Positions 42,236 through 54,150 are shown, counted from the stretch's first letter. The stretch is 64,000 nt of DNA from Limnephilus marmoratus (GCA_917880885.1 OU862927.1:19113450-19177449), one strand, 5' to 3'. A program made the numbers and translations. Notes: generated from the letters alone by a model not told the origin.

Positions 42236-42800
42236 TTTGAAGAAAAACTTCTTTACGCACGCTCGACTTGGGAGGTAAGCTGGTGAATGCGTTACGAAAA
42301 GTGGTGATTGTTACGAAAAATGTCATGCGAACGGTAATCGGTGATGGATTGCTAGGCGAACGGTCGGGCCTTTGCGCGCGCTTGACTTGGGGTGTGGTAA
42401 GGATAAGGATAAGGATGGTCACCCCAAGGTCGTAGGTCACCCCAAGGTCGTAGGTCACCCCACAGTCATAGGTCACCCCAAGGTCGTAGGTCACCCCAAA
42501 GTTGTAAGTCACCCCAAGGTCGTAGGTCACCCCAAAGTAGTAGGTCACCCCAAGGTCGTAGGTCACCCCAAGGACGTAGGTCACCCCAAGGTCGTAGGTC
42601 ACCCCAATTACGTAGGTCACACCAAGGTCGTAGGTCACCCCAAGGTCGTAAGTCACCCCAAGGTCGAAGGTCACCCCAAGTTCGTAGGTCACCCCGTTCG
42701 CTACGTTTGGTAACTTAGCAGGGATACCTGGGTTCATTGGGCGAGTTTTGTCTTGTATTTTTACTTCAGTCGTGTTGTCTAAAGCACTCTTTTTTTTTTT
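42236..42800 (-). mobile_element. Element M copy 4
   Basis: Inverse M: AAAAACTTCTTTACGCACGC at the left (M 3' end), 15-unit array, S1-like segment (42697-42740), TTACTTCAGTCGTG and a T-run at the right. The frames of 187 and 113 codons here are minisatellite artefacts. Confidence 0.8.
42421..42690 (-). repeat. 18-bp minisatellite in M, 15 units
   Basis: Exactly fifteen 18-bp units (ACCCCAAGGTCGTAGGTC on the plus strand), the longest of the three arrays. Confidence 0.97.
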
Positions 42801-44286
42801 ACAAATACGGCTAAATTAATTCTGTGTTCTTACTAAAACAATAAGCTGCATTTGTAAGGTAGGTACTTACGGCAAGTGAAGGTGGGAGGAATTATCTGCA
42901 ATGTATTACACTGAAAGGTGAGATGACTTTTTTGCTTTAGTTCACTATATTTTTTTAATGTTTTTAGTACTAATAGGTACAAATAGTTTCCAAAGGAAGC
43001 GGTTTTGCGATGATTGACACGTACCTTTCTCAGTTAGCAGAGAAATTCCGTTTGCATGAGCTCTCATCATCATCTCAGGGTCCTGCGTGGGATAAAAAGA
43101 AAGCTACTATCTGATGTAAATAAAAGAACTCATATTAAACTAAATGTACTTGTTATTATTGACAAGCAAAAACATAATCTACATAAATACCTTTGTAAAC
43201 TCAAAAAAAAATGTAGAGAGAGGGAGAGAGAGATAATTCAGTTATTTTAGTAGAATCCACTCCAAATGATCATTCGTAGCTTGCCATAGTTAAAATGGCG
43301 CACCTCTTCTAACCTCAGCGACAAGGGCTCCAGCTATCTGGAGAAGAGCCCCAGAGCTGCCGCTTCGCAAGCCCATGACACCGTGAAGCATCCAAGATTC
43401 CAGTCCATCCACAAAGGCCCGTTAGACTTTAAATGTCATTTAAGAAGCGCCTGCAATCTTCATCAAAATTGTCCTCGGTGATATTGGATTGTACGTGGCT
43501 GTTTTATATAACGTCATAAGCTGTAAACACGCCCGACCAAAACATTTATGTAAAAAGCTGTGATCAGTAAATCTCGATGGCTATTTATCGGTGGGTTGTT
43601 TTCATCGTCATTACGAGCGTCAAATAATATTTCTTCACAGCACTAATTTGAAGGTGTAGTTGCATTATATTGAAAATTTACACAATAATTTACGAGTATC
43701 AAAACTCCTTACAAATCAAACTTCCGACCAAATCCATTGTTATCTCATGACGTGGCCCTTGCAACCGTTTTCTGCTTTTTTTTCCAAAAAACAATCGGGC
43801 AACGTCCAGGCAATTTGAATATGTTATCAGTCGTTCCACGGCACGCCGAAATTAATAATACTAATTCTGAGCAAGAACCGACTGAATAACTACCGTGAAA
43901 ATAATTACGTTACATGATTTATAAATTCTCAGGGAGAATTCATAAATCATGTGAAGAATTAGTTCACGCAGGCGTCGTTATTCTTGTTACTGGCGCTAGC
44001 AGCGGCCTCAGTTTCCTGCGCTTCTGAGCGAGTGGACAGTTTTGTGTGTCATCATGACAATCTCACTCGCCGATTTACCCGCTTTTAGATAGTAGCTAGT
44101 AACTCGCCGTGTGTCATCGAGGCTTTAATGACCCAATATTAAACCTGTTCCCTTTGTAAATTGTCCCCCATTGCCCCTCTCTCCTCTACCCACTCTCATA
44201 TTTCCATTGATACCATTGTCCATGTCCATTCTTTTTCAATTGACACCATTGTCTATGTCTATTATTTATGGTGACCCGACAATTCG
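42801..44286. other. No gene; one hairpin
   Basis: GC-richer parts at 43300-43470 and 43970-44110 have no recognised frame. The hairpin at 43913-43951 is given separately. Confidence 0.4.
43913..43951. other. 18-bp hairpin
   Basis: CATGATTTATAAATTCTC and GAGAATTCATAAATCATG pair with one mismatch around a 3-nt loop. Confidence 0.85.
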
Positions 44287-44802
44287 TCCTGCGACAATTC
44301 ATCCGGCGACAGTTCATCCTGCGACATTTCATCCGGCCGACAGTTCATCCTGCCGACAGTTCATCCTGCCGACAGTTCATCCCGCCGACAATTCATCCGG
44401 CGACAATTCATCCTGCCTGATCATTTAGAAGATTTTTATTAAGTAAGTATGCAAAGAGGATATACGGCCGTACAACCAAAATCGATATACTTATATCTGA
44501 AGGCATCTTGAGTGGAAATCCGCTGTAAAAATATTTTTACTAACAATAATTTCGACTCTCCGAAGAAGCATGCGTGAATAACAAAATATGACATACTTAT
44601 ACTTATAGGTTAAGTTAGGTTAGGTTAGGTTAGGGTAGATTAGGTTAGGTTAGGTTAGGTTAGGTTGAATTGTCAGGATGAATTGTCGCCGGATGAATTG
44701 TCGGCGGGATGAACTGTCGGCAGGATGAACTGTCGGCAGGATGAACTGTCGGCCGGATGAACTGTCGCAGGATGAACTGTCGCCGGATGAATTGTCGCAG
44801 GA
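44287..44802. mobile_element. Foldback-like element with (TTAGG)n loop
   Basis: Arms of 129 bp (44287-44415 and 44674-44802) are inverted copies with one mismatch. Each arm is an array of 15-16-bp units of the type CGACAGTTCATCCTG in the same order of variants. The 258-bp loop contains TTAGG repeats (44608-44667) abutting the right arm. No coding. A possible flanking duplication (ATGGTGA/ATGGTCA) is uncertain. Confidence 0.8.
44608..44667 (+). repeat. Interstitial (TTAGG)n
   Basis: About ten TTAGG units with a few errors. TTAGG is the ancestral insect telomere repeat. Here it is internal, in the loop of an inverted repeat. Confidence 0.9.
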
Positions 44803-44848
44803 TCAAATAATGGTCATGGAACCACTATTTATAATTAGTATCAATAAA

Positions 44849-44893
44849 AAAACCCTGAAGAAGTGAACGATGCTCACGAAACATGTTGGTTTT
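44849..44893 (+). ncRNA. Hammerhead ribozyme motif, copy B (best)
   Basis: Stem I AAAACC (44849-44854) with GGTTTT (44888-44893) is perfect. Core CTGAAGA 44855-44861, stem II GTGA/TCAC (44863-44866, 44874-44877), GAA 44878-44880, stem III ACATGT 44881-44886, cleavage expected after T44887. Confidence 0.8.
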
Positions 44894-44975
44894 GTAAACA
44901 ATAAAAGTGGTAAAAACTAAGTATTTTATTAATTTGAATCAAAATGGTGCCACAAAATAAGTTTGCTGTGTTAGA
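44849..44975 (+). mobile_element. Penelope-like end, copy B
   Basis: Hammerhead (44849-44893) followed by the block shared with 150-240. Confidence 0.55.
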
Positions 44976-45299
44976 AGAAGTAAGTATATTTATTATTCTA
45001 ATAACAATGTTTTCAATCAAGGGTCTAACAACGTGGCGACGAATAAATACACATCAACCTAACGCCAAAAAATAATGTCACGTTATTGCGATCATTCATT
45101 TTATTATTACTCTTCATGTAATAAACTATAAATTATTAAAACATAAACCGGCATTGTAAAAGTTAGAAACACTCAAGTCACGTATTTTGCTTCTCAGATG
45201 CTTGATAATTTTTACGTGTAGTGTAAAGGAACTGTCAGACTACGATACAAAGTAGGAAGCGTTTTTTGGCTAGGCATATTTAAGCAAAATACGGCGACT
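44976..45299. other. No gene seen
   Basis: Spacer between the hammerhead repeat and a LINE. Confidence 0.4.
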
Positions 45300-46165
45300 C
45301 CATCTAAAATTTATGCTAATACATTTCCTGTTCAAATACAAAAACAAAACTCTCTTACAACACAACTACACCACCAGAACAATAACCAACAGACACTACA
45401 ATGTACCTACACTACACACCACGTCAGCTCAAAGACAATTTTTCTTCCTAGCTCCTAAAATCTTTAACCTTATCCCTGGAAACCTAAAAACGTTGAGTCA
45501 ACCCCATTCCTTTAAAAAACAAATAACGAAATGGATCCTTACACATGGAATACATTACAATTTTAACACCCATTCACTCTACACTCTATCAATTTAATCA
45601 CCTTTCAGAAAAAACATAATATATCTCAATTTTCTAAATTAGCGGCATTGTATATACAAGATTAATTAGTGTGAACTATAGCTAACAACTCCTCAAATAT
45701 TTCATTTTCTAATAATTCTCTAACTTCTCCACCCTCTTGTAACCCAATCTAACTATACGTATATCATTTTCTTATTATAGAAGATCTGTGTGCATAGTAT
45801 TAAGAGCAAGCAAAACATAATATATCTTTATTTACTATCCAAGCAGCATTATATTTATAAGACTGATTACTGTGAACTATATATATCAATAATTCCTTAA
45901 TATACTAATAATAACTTATCTTTTCAAATATTCTTTAACTTCTTCACCTTATTCTTGTAATCCAATATAACTACATAAACTCTCTTACTGTAGAAGAATT
46001 TGTGTGCATAATATCAATTAGTGAAAAACTTCAACCTATACTAATGAATGTATATCCACAAACTGTAAACTTCACCCGCCATAACACAGGGTCATCCCTA
46101 GCATGGAGGGTGAAATATCACAAAAAAAACTATATGTACTTTCGATAATTCATGTATTAAATAAA
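45300..46165 (+). pseudogene. LINE C-terminal fragment with duplicated 3' UTR
   Basis: The frame to TAA at 45597 has TLHTTSAQRQFFFLAPKIFN. The UTR holds a diverged tandem duplication of about 220 bp (45607-45815 and 45816-46020). A terminal hairpin (46071-46114) and an AATAAATAAAT end follow. Confidence 0.75.
46071..46114 (+). other. LINE 3' hairpin
   Basis: TTCACCC (46071-46077) pairs with GGGTGAA (46108-46114). The inner GCCAT/ATGG and GGG-TCAT-CCC also pair. AACACAGGG and CCTAG are conserved with 10085 and 15574. Confidence 0.65.
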
Positions 46166-47469
46166 TAAATATTTCAGCGTATCGCTCGCTATACAGAATA
46201 TATATTCCGAAACATGTCAAGACATGAAAGTCGCGCGCGTATAGCGTGGTGTAACGTAGGCATATCAAATGGAGCCGACAGACTTAGCCATAAAAGATAG
46301 AAATCGCATGCACAATATCGCTCATCATACAATCCCATGCAGACCCGCCACGCTGATGATGCGCTGTAAAGTCAACGTTATACGCCGTAACCGCTACTCA
46401 TATGACATTAGAAAAGTATTGTTATTATGGAGCTGCGTAAATATGCGATGACAACTGCCAAGTTGACAGACCCAGTACAAATAAATGACATTTCGCGGCA
46501 GCTCTCTAATTCAACAGACCCCATCTTCTGCATTAGGAAGAAATCTTTCGTAAATCATCCAACTTCAGAAAATCGTAAAAACTATCCTACATTTACTCAG
46601 AGCAACCCAATGAGTGAACTTTTCCGCGTGGCAATACACCACGCGATGAAAAGGTCGCGAAATATTGGCTGCCTTTTACGTGTAACATTTCCCGCCTATT
46701 CCAGTTTCCTCCTCTCCGAAGCGGCGGTTTCTGGCGCAACGGTAATCCCCGCTTCCAGACACGGACAATCAATATCACTCGATGCCCATCTATGCGTTCG
46801 AGGCTTCTATGGTCTATGGCTAGAACCATAGATGATTTAAGCCTGGCTGGGTGCAATAGGCTGATATTAAGGGATACTTAAACGGTCGATTTTAAAACAG
46901 GCAAAATATTGCCTGGCCGAAAAACAATAGACTTCATCAACTGTTTTAGGGATCAGATACTCACATCTATAGTTATTGTCATTTGAAAACCACATAAATG
47001 CTACCTGCATACCACCAACACTTCGTCTGGTTGAATTCGGTATTTTCTACAGGTATGTTAATGGCACCCACGTAAAAATAGCACCATTGGTAACTTTGGC
47101 ACATTTGTCATTTTTTGCAAGAAAACGAATCATGTACATAATTTGTTTTTGTTCAAAAATGTTGCCCCCGTTATCTTCAAGACCAAGGATCACTACTAAT
47201 TTTCTTTGAAAATACCATCCACAAAACATCCCCAAAGATTGCCCGGATTCTCAGGTATCCACAAAGCCTTTGTGAGGAGGTAACATGTTTTATTAAACGT
47301 TAGGTAGAGTCTGTCAAATAAGAAAAGAAAATATAAAAAATGGAACTATAAAATTTGTAGGCTGGCAACACCAATTATTAATCAAATATTCTTTTAAATA
47401 ACACATTCAAAAATGCATTTTTTTGATTAAAAAAAGAAAAAATAAATAAATCGAAGAAGCACTGTTGTT
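46166..47469. other. Unassigned region with a 134-codon frame
   Basis: Mixed composition. A plus-strand frame at 46427-46831 has no family resemblance. A small inverted pair (TCTATGGT, ACCATAGA) lies near 46807-46832. It could include unique host DNA; no splice-supported gene can be argued. Confidence 0.3.
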
Positions 47470-47638
47470 GCACTGGAACATACACGTGACCAACTTTTTG
47501 CAATTTTTAACCCCCCCCCCCCCCTCCCCCCCTCCCCCCCGGTGACTAAAAACCTAAGCCCCCCGCCGTTCATTTGTACCAAGCGTGGTATTTTGAAGAC
47601 CCCCCCCCTGAACGTGGCACGTAGTATGGGTACGTTCC
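47470..47638. mobile_element. MITE with C-run, copy 2
   Basis: Inverse of 28171-28331: ACGTGACCAACTTTTTGCAA, C-runs at 47511-47540, CCGCCGTTCATTTGTACCAA, and CACGTAGTATGGGTACGTT at the right end. Confidence 0.7.
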
Positions 47639-47869
47639 CCTGCTTAATGACATAAAATTGATTAAATTGTGTTTTACAAAGCGATTGGCTTTCATTTTAT
47701 TTAACATAAATTTGAATTTAACATTAGGTAGAAAGGAAGCATCATTAATGGTGAGTTTAGTTACACTACTTTTAGATTTGAATGAGTCAAATATATTCAG
47801 ATCTAAAATTAGAGACATGATCCAAAGCCTGGACAACGCTAGTAGGTACTTAAGCTAATCTTTACTTAA

Positions 47870-48120
47870 AATTAAGTCGCTCGCGCTGTATGTGCGCTTA
47901 GATCTTTTAAACTACGCAACGGATTTTCATGCGATTTTCACCAATAGATAGAGTGATTCACGAGGAAGGTTTTTAGGTATTATAATTTGTCGAGGTTTTG
48001 TGTAAATTGGTTGAAATACATAATACATCTGGCCAAGCGGCAGCGGGCAGTGGGCTCACAAACGGGCGGTGTGGATTTGATTTAACAGACGCGTTGGTTA
48101 TAAAGGTTTGGTTTTATAGT
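47870..48120 (+). mobile_element. Helitron family I, truncated
   Basis: AAACTACGCAACGGATTTTC and CGGGCGGTGTGGATTTGATT are present. The 3' hairpin and CTAG are missing. Confidence 0.65.
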
Positions 48121-48949
48121 ATTAAATAAATCGTTATTCTTCATTATTTAACAAAAAATTGCAAAGATATAATAATAATAATATATACATATATGCAATT
48201 CTAGTTTTCAGATCAGTGGAATGAAAAAATATTTTTTGTCACTTTTATGCCTTTTTTATTTTTAATAAAAATGTAGGTTACACAGCTTTAGATTATCACC
48301 ATGATTATATTTTTAGTACTGCCATTTGAACAACACTGGCGCCCTATTATGTTTTCTATTCTTATTTGAAAAACTGTACACATATTCTAAATTAAAAAAA
48401 GGAGAATTTTGGTACCAAAACAATTCTTTGCTAACTTCTAACAAGCCAACACAAATAAAAGCCTCCCACGTAGCATCCTCACAGATGGTATAGGATAGGG
48501 ATAAAGGAAACCTCAAGGAATTTAATATAAAATCCACGATGCACCAAGCGCCATTCTCATGGCTCTTCAACTCTCAAAGGCACCACAAAACCAAAACCCT
48601 TTCCGAAGGTTCTCGCATTTCCAAACAAGGTCTCAGAAAATGAAGCCGGTGCCTATTGTATTGCATGCAACGTGCTGTGTGTGATAGGCCTCCTTCAAAC
48701 TGTATAAGAACTTGACTCTGCACCTACCAAAACAAACAAACAATTCCATTTTCCTTTCATAGGAATGGCTGGATTTGAGGCCAAAATACCCACCAAACTA
48801 AATAACATTTTTTCAATAAAAAGTTATATTAAATATCCAGTGCAGATACGTGCTTTTTCTTTTAATTTTTGTTTTAAATGATGATATTATACAGTAAAAT
48901 AAAGAATTCAATTTTGTTTCATTTTGGAATTTTTTTGTGTTATTTATAA
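48121..48949. other. No recognisable gene
   Basis: No supported coding. 48765-48800 is the inverse of the repeat near 41840 and 49612. Confidence 0.4.
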
Positions 48950-49242
48950 CTAGCAGACCCAGCCACACGTTGCTGTGGCTTACCCAACCTTTATAACCAA
49001 CGCCATCTGTTAATTTGCAAGCATATCAAATTCATACCGCCCGCTTGCCAGCTGCCTGCTGCCTGATTTGAATCTTTGAACTTCTCATCTTTTTCTACTA
49101 TAAAATGCATGTTTTATACATATAAACCTTCCGCTTGAATCACTCTACCTATTGGTGAAAACCGCATGAAAATCCGTTGCGTAGTTTAAAAGATTTAAGC
49201 GCACATGGAGCGACTTCATTTTATACTATGTAAATATAAAGA
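48950..49242 (-). mobile_element. Non-autonomous Helitron, family I
   Basis: Minus-strand copy. CTAG is at plus 48950-48953, with A48949 as the complement of the target T. The hairpin is at 48964-48981. The 5' TC is the complement of 49241-49242, followed by T. Confidence 0.85.
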
Positions 49243-50377
49243 TTATGAAAAGATATATCTTGCCGTATCTGATGTGTAAATATAATAAAAATATTGTAAA
49301 AAATGCATTTCATTTAAATAAATTAATTTAAATATAAAAATTTATTCTATCTACCACAAATTTGTTTTCCGAAGTAAATAGGTCATTTGTTTATCATATT
49401 TTCGTAAAAAATACGGTAAAATTATTTTTTCAAACTTATATCATTTACTCACAAATGATTACTCAAGTTACCTCTGAAATCATGACAGAATAAAATCTCC
49501 AATGGCCTATGTTTTATAAATTAAAATACAAATAAATAAAGTAGCACATATCCGTATAAGATATTTGATATACCTATCTTTTGATTACTAAAATAATTTT
49601 TCAGTATGGCTGGGTATTTTGGCCGCAAATTCAAAATTAAGATTTGTAAGAAACGGGCCGAAACGGGCTGCGCAAGAGTGCGCACTCTTGCGCAGCCCGT
49701 TTTTTTTGGGAACGAGGCCTGTCAGAAAGGTAAACGCTGGAAATTAAAAAATGGAGTGCTGGTATGCCAGTGAGGCATGGAACATGAAAACCATGCATAC
49801 CGAGGAATTTTACAGATTCTCAGAATTTTAGGGTTCTCATAATTTTATTCAATTTTTTAGTAAGGAATAGACTTGGAAGCCGGTCGGTAATTTTGAGTCC
49901 ATACCAGGTAAAGTATTTCCTCATGTTGGAAAGAGTTCAGAAGAAACTTCTGAGATTCCTCTACTTGAGGGAGTGTGGTTACTATCTGTGGCTCAATCCT
50001 AGCGATTTTCTTTTGGGTATACAAGGAATGAACCAGAATGAATCTGCGGGTCAGAAGTGATGTTGTTGTACATGTTGTTGTACAGTACATGTTGCTACAC
50101 ATTTCTTTAGACCGATTCATGAATAATTTGAAAACTATCATGGCGAGCGTTCATTTCTATGTTAACTCCGTTACCAACAGCGTATACTGTTTGTTTTATC
50201 TCCTGCCTTGCAGGACTAACTTGCCAATGGTCATACCTGCGGGGAAAGAAATCTTGCCATTGAACAATTTTGAAAGAAAATTGTTGAGTCTGGGTAGAAG
50301 AATTAGTAAGTATGACGATTATATTTCGGAAATACGTATAGTGTCGCATTAAAAGGAAAAAAAAAATTGTGTTAAAT
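49243..50377. other. No gene; perfect palindrome inside
   Basis: Short frames at 49857-50352 are unrecognised. 49500-49640 repeats 41742-41870. The palindrome 49661-49702 is listed separately. Confidence 0.4.
49661..49702. other. Perfect 42-bp palindrome
   Basis: The half-site AAACGGGCTGCGCAAGAGTG plus C (49661-49681) is followed without spacer by its exact complement (49682-49702). GC-rich in AT-rich surroundings. A partial copy of its start, AAACGGGCCG, lies just upstream at 49651. Confidence 0.95.
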
Positions 50378-51335
50378 GAGAGAACGAAGTAGAAATAAAG
50401 AGAGGCGTGCGACAGGGTTGTATTCTTTCACCTATGCTGTTCAACTTATATTCAGAAGAAATATTCAATGAAGCTCTGCAAGAAGCTACTCAAGGACTTG
50501 TTATAAATGGGAAGATTCTAAACAACCTGCGTTATGCAGATGATACGGTACTTCTAACAAGTAACATTGAGGAGTTACAACTTTTGCTGAATCAAGTAGT
50601 GAAGACTTGTGAGAATTTTGGGCTAGAACTGAATATAAATAAAACAAAATACATGCTCATAAGTAAAAATAACGCATTGGATGAACATCTTTATATTGCT
50701 GGAACAAAACTGGAGAAGGTACAAAGTATTGTATACTTGGGCTGCAATGTAAATGATAGATGAGATCCTTCAGTTGAAATCAAATGCCGCATTGAGCAAG
50801 CTCGTGCAACCTTCATCCGCATGAAAAAAATGTTCTGCAGTCATGATCTCAACCTTGGATTACGAATGCGAATGGTCAGATGCTACGTATTTTCAACATT
50901 ATTTTATGGAATGGAAGCATGGACGCTTACTGAAGAATTAATTAGGCGACTTGAGGCATTCGAGATGTGGATCTACAGAAGAATACTTAAAATAAGCTGG
51001 ATGGACAGGGTCACAAATGAAGATGTTATGGTTCGGATGAATAAAGAAAAGGAAGTTATTAAAACCATAAAAATCCGAAAACTTCAATATCTTGGACACG
51101 TGATGAGACATCCAGAGAAGTATGAGATCCTGCATCTCATAATGCAGGGAAAGATTGCCGGAAGACGGGGCCCTGGAAGAAGGAGAACCTCATGGCTGAA
51201 AAACCTGAGACAGTGGTTTGGCCAGTCTACCGTGGAGCTGTTCCGGGCCGTAGTAAACAAAGTCCGCATAGCCAACATGATAGCCAACGTCCGTTGAACG
51301 GAAAAGGCACAACAAGAAGAAGAAGAGAGAACGAA
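50378..51335 (+). mobile_element. LINE L-R copy 1 with 11-bp target duplication
   Basis: GAGAGAACGAA at 50378-50388 and 51325-51335 flanks a 936-bp 5'-truncated LINE with an (AAG)n tail. Confidence 0.9.
50389..51297 (+). pseudogene. L-R reverse transcriptase fragment, one stop
   Basis: The frame starts inside the RT core: RGVRQGCILSPMLFNLYSEE, then LRYADDTVLLTSN (catalytic DD), LELNINKTKYM and YLGCNVNDR. A single TGA (50761-50763) interrupts it. The same frame then runs through VFSTLFYGMEAWTLTEELIR, FEMWIYRRILKISWMDRV and the C-terminal GRRGPGRRRTSWLKNLRQWF. The pattern is typical of endonuclease/reverse-transcriptase LINEs. The clade is left open. Endonuclease and RT N-terminus are lost by truncation. 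Confidence 0.85.
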
Positions 51336-51533
51336 AAATGAAATACATTTAAGGCACTGTATCCACGATCAAAAAGAAGAAGATGGAGAGATATGTAATT
51401 ACGAATGTTGGAGAGAGTGCGCTAATATGTAAAACGATAAAATTAAACCGAAAATTGTGAAAATGTTTAATAAAACACGACTCGTTTAATATAGAGCAAA
51501 AATCTCATGGGGAACATCTAAAAGAGCATTTAA

Positions 51534-52105
51534 CCCTAGATCACTAACCTTCGTCAAAACGACGACGTGGACTCGGAAAAGTGGTATAAATTTTGAGTGC
51601 GTCGTCGTACGCATTCCAGATTCCGGCTAATCTCAGTTGACCCGCAGCTCGCGCGGCGCACGGGTGTTTTTTTGTGTAGGGGCCCTGTGTGCCCAAGTGC
51701 AACAAATCCTTGTGTGGCGAACACAAACTTGACATTTGTCACAAATGTATTATTTAATAGTTTTTTTTAAATGTTTATTTTGTTGATTTTATTACTTAAT
51801 TTTTTTAATTTTTTTGCAGTCTTTTTTTTTCAGTTAATAAGATTTAAGCATTTAAATAAACAAAAATGTTCAAATGCGCCAAAATTCGAGTCTCAATTAA
51901 AAGACTGCCAAAGTAATTAAAATATGATTTTAGTAAATTAAAAACTTATAAACACGTTAACAAATGATTATTGTAATAAATAAGTAAAACACATACTTAT
52001 AAACATTTATATCGATAAACAGTTAGAAGCCTCGCTTTTACACGGCGTAGTCGAAACGACGAAGGTTAATAATAAGCGTGGTAAAATAAGGTTAGTGATC
52101 TAGGG
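51534..52105. mobile_element. piggyBac-like MITE
   Basis: Flanked by TTAA (51530-51533 and 52106-52109). The terminal inverted repeats begin CCCTAGATCACTAACCTT and are perfect over 18 bases. Subterminal CTTCGTC/ACGACGAAG blocks are also mirrored. CCCTAG ends with TTAA duplication are diagnostic of piggyBac. At 572 bp there is no transposase. Confidence 0.9.
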
Positions 52106-52109
52106 TTAA

Positions 52110-53173
52110 AAGAAACACAGTGAGTTTTACATACATATAACTTCTAAAAGAGATGAAAATGAATGTGTTTATAATAATTTTCGGAGCATTTTTTGTGATT
52201 TTTTTCTATTAAGGGAATTTCATATAATTTGCATTTCGGCTTGGAATACGTCTAGATATTATCTTAAAAAATAACATTCATTTTTTTAAGAGCTTAAAAA
52301 ATTCAAATATTTAAAGGAGATGTGTAAGACATCGGTAGAAATTCGGGTAGGGGCGGCTTAACAAAATTGGGCGAACTTAGAACTCCAACAAAGGTTGCTT
52401 TTGCCTTAGTTCCGAAAACAGGCAGGTGTAGAACTTACGTTTATTGAAGGTCAAAATAATTTCGGATAGGAACTTTCAAGGATAATAGAATGTATGAACA
52501 TAATAAGACGGTATTATTTAAATATTATAATTACTGGGATCTCACAGAAATAATTTCCATGAAAATATAGGATTTATTAATATAATTTATAACACTTTGG
52601 TGGGTGCCATTTTGTTTTACTAGCGCAGACTCGTGCAAAATCATGGGATAGTCCGAATGATGTCGTTTTTCTTCCATGAAAAACAAAAACAATTATAAAT
52701 GTTTAGTGTTACATATACCTTAGATGAAAATAGTATGAAATAATTCCAGTAACTAACGATGTTAGTTTTCTTGGAACCAGCACGCTACCTCTGGGAAATC
52801 AGTTACCTAATGTAGTTTTATGTATCCAAGGACAAAACCTGTTATTTCACTTAGAAAAAATCAACATCTAAAAAACAAAGCTTTGTTACTATAATACGTA
52901 TATTTTGAAAGGTCTTTCAAAACTAAAAAAAAATATTTGACTGAGGTTTGAACCTTCCTTCCCAGTGATAGGAATCAACCGCCTTAATAACCGGGTAAAT
53001 TAAGTGCTTTAATTTCTTTGTATTTCAGAAAAATGCGCAGCTCGATCGGATGTCGGGAAGTGGGTTAATTTCCACGTTCAAGATTCCACTATATTAATCA
53101 ATCCAGAAAACAATGGTGAAATTAAAATGGTATTTAAAAGTGACTTTTTTTACAAAAAACACATGTATTTTCA
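52110..53173. other. No recognisable gene
   Basis: AT-rich, with no supported feature. 52925-53000 and 53545-53620 share GAGG(T/A)TTGAACC and related words, suggesting another old repeat. Confidence 0.4.
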
Positions 53174-53509
53174 AATTGGGAGGCGGGAACGGGTACCGCC
53201 GCCCCGGGAACCATTATTGGATAACCAACACCTCTGCCATAAGTCACCCCAAGTGGTTCGCTACGTTTGGCGATTTAGCAGGGGTGCCCGGGTTCATGGG
53301 GTGAGGTTTGTCTAGGACTTGGAGGCGGATGACCAGGAAATACTGAACTCCAGATTCCTACCCAACCCTTAAACCCTTTTCCTTCCTAGAACTCTCCTCC
53401 CCTTCTTTTCCTTAAAAAACCCTCCACACAGCTTCCCCAAAGATGACATAGGCCCCGAGGGAAATTATTTTCCTCAGGACCTCCAGTGTGGAGCTCTTGT
53501 AAAAAAAAA
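53174..53509 (+). mobile_element. SINE S1 copy g, short form
   Basis: Complete short S1: GGGAGGCGGGAACGGGTACC head, CCCCAAGTGGTTCGCTACGT, a direct jump to CAGATTCCTACCCAACCC, then the hairpin tail and A-run. The deletion is the same as in copies a and h, so it defines a subfamily. Confidence 0.85.
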
Positions 53510-54150
53510 TGATTTTAGAAATAAAAAAATAATAAAAAATACATATTTTAGTTTGACGGAGGATTGAACCATCCTATCCAGGAACTGGAGTGAACCCACG
53601 ATACCAGCTGAGCCACATGCTACATAAATGGATAAGACCGACATTTATTTCGTATATTAAGTGCAGTAATGTCTTCGAATTTCAGAGAAACGCGTGTGTG
53701 CGTGATTGTCACCAAAACTTGATAGAATGCATTGTCACTGACAGCAATTCTATCTGCCGAGTTTCAGCTCGATTGGATGTCAAGGAGTGGGATAATTTCT
53801 ACTTCCAGTTTTCCACTTCATTCATACAATAAAGAAAACAAATTGAAATTCAAAGAGATGAATTTAAAAATATACTTTATTGTTTTTACTGCGCAGATAA
53901 ACATTATCTTCTCACTAGTCAAAGACAAAAACACTGCGCTAAGCAAGTCTTTTCTGTTCACAAAGTTGTTCTTATAAAATAAAAATAAATGTTGGATTGC
54001 AACGTTTCCATCGTGCGTTCAAATATAATCAAGTCAGAGATAAAGAAAAATTTTAAAATTTTCGCAATTCGCCTTGCTCACAAAACCATTAAACACTGTG
54101 TCTGGAAAATCGTGGTACAAGCTGGAAGCCAGTGAATCAACATCACATAC
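53510..54150. other. No gene seen
   Basis: Frames of about 80 codons are unrecognised. Confidence 0.4.

Noticed and set aside
42174..42737. A 187-residue frame with a six-residue period (and similar frames at 644-862 and 27403-27690)
   Set aside because: The 18-bp minisatellite is divisible by three, so it stays open on both strands. No gene signals; the frame reflects the array only.
44608..44667. True telomere
   Set aside because: Only about ten TTAGG units, flanked on both sides by other repeats; interstitial.
46427..46831. Host gene of 134 residues
   Set aside because: No recognisable domain and no supporting signals; kept as unassigned sequence.
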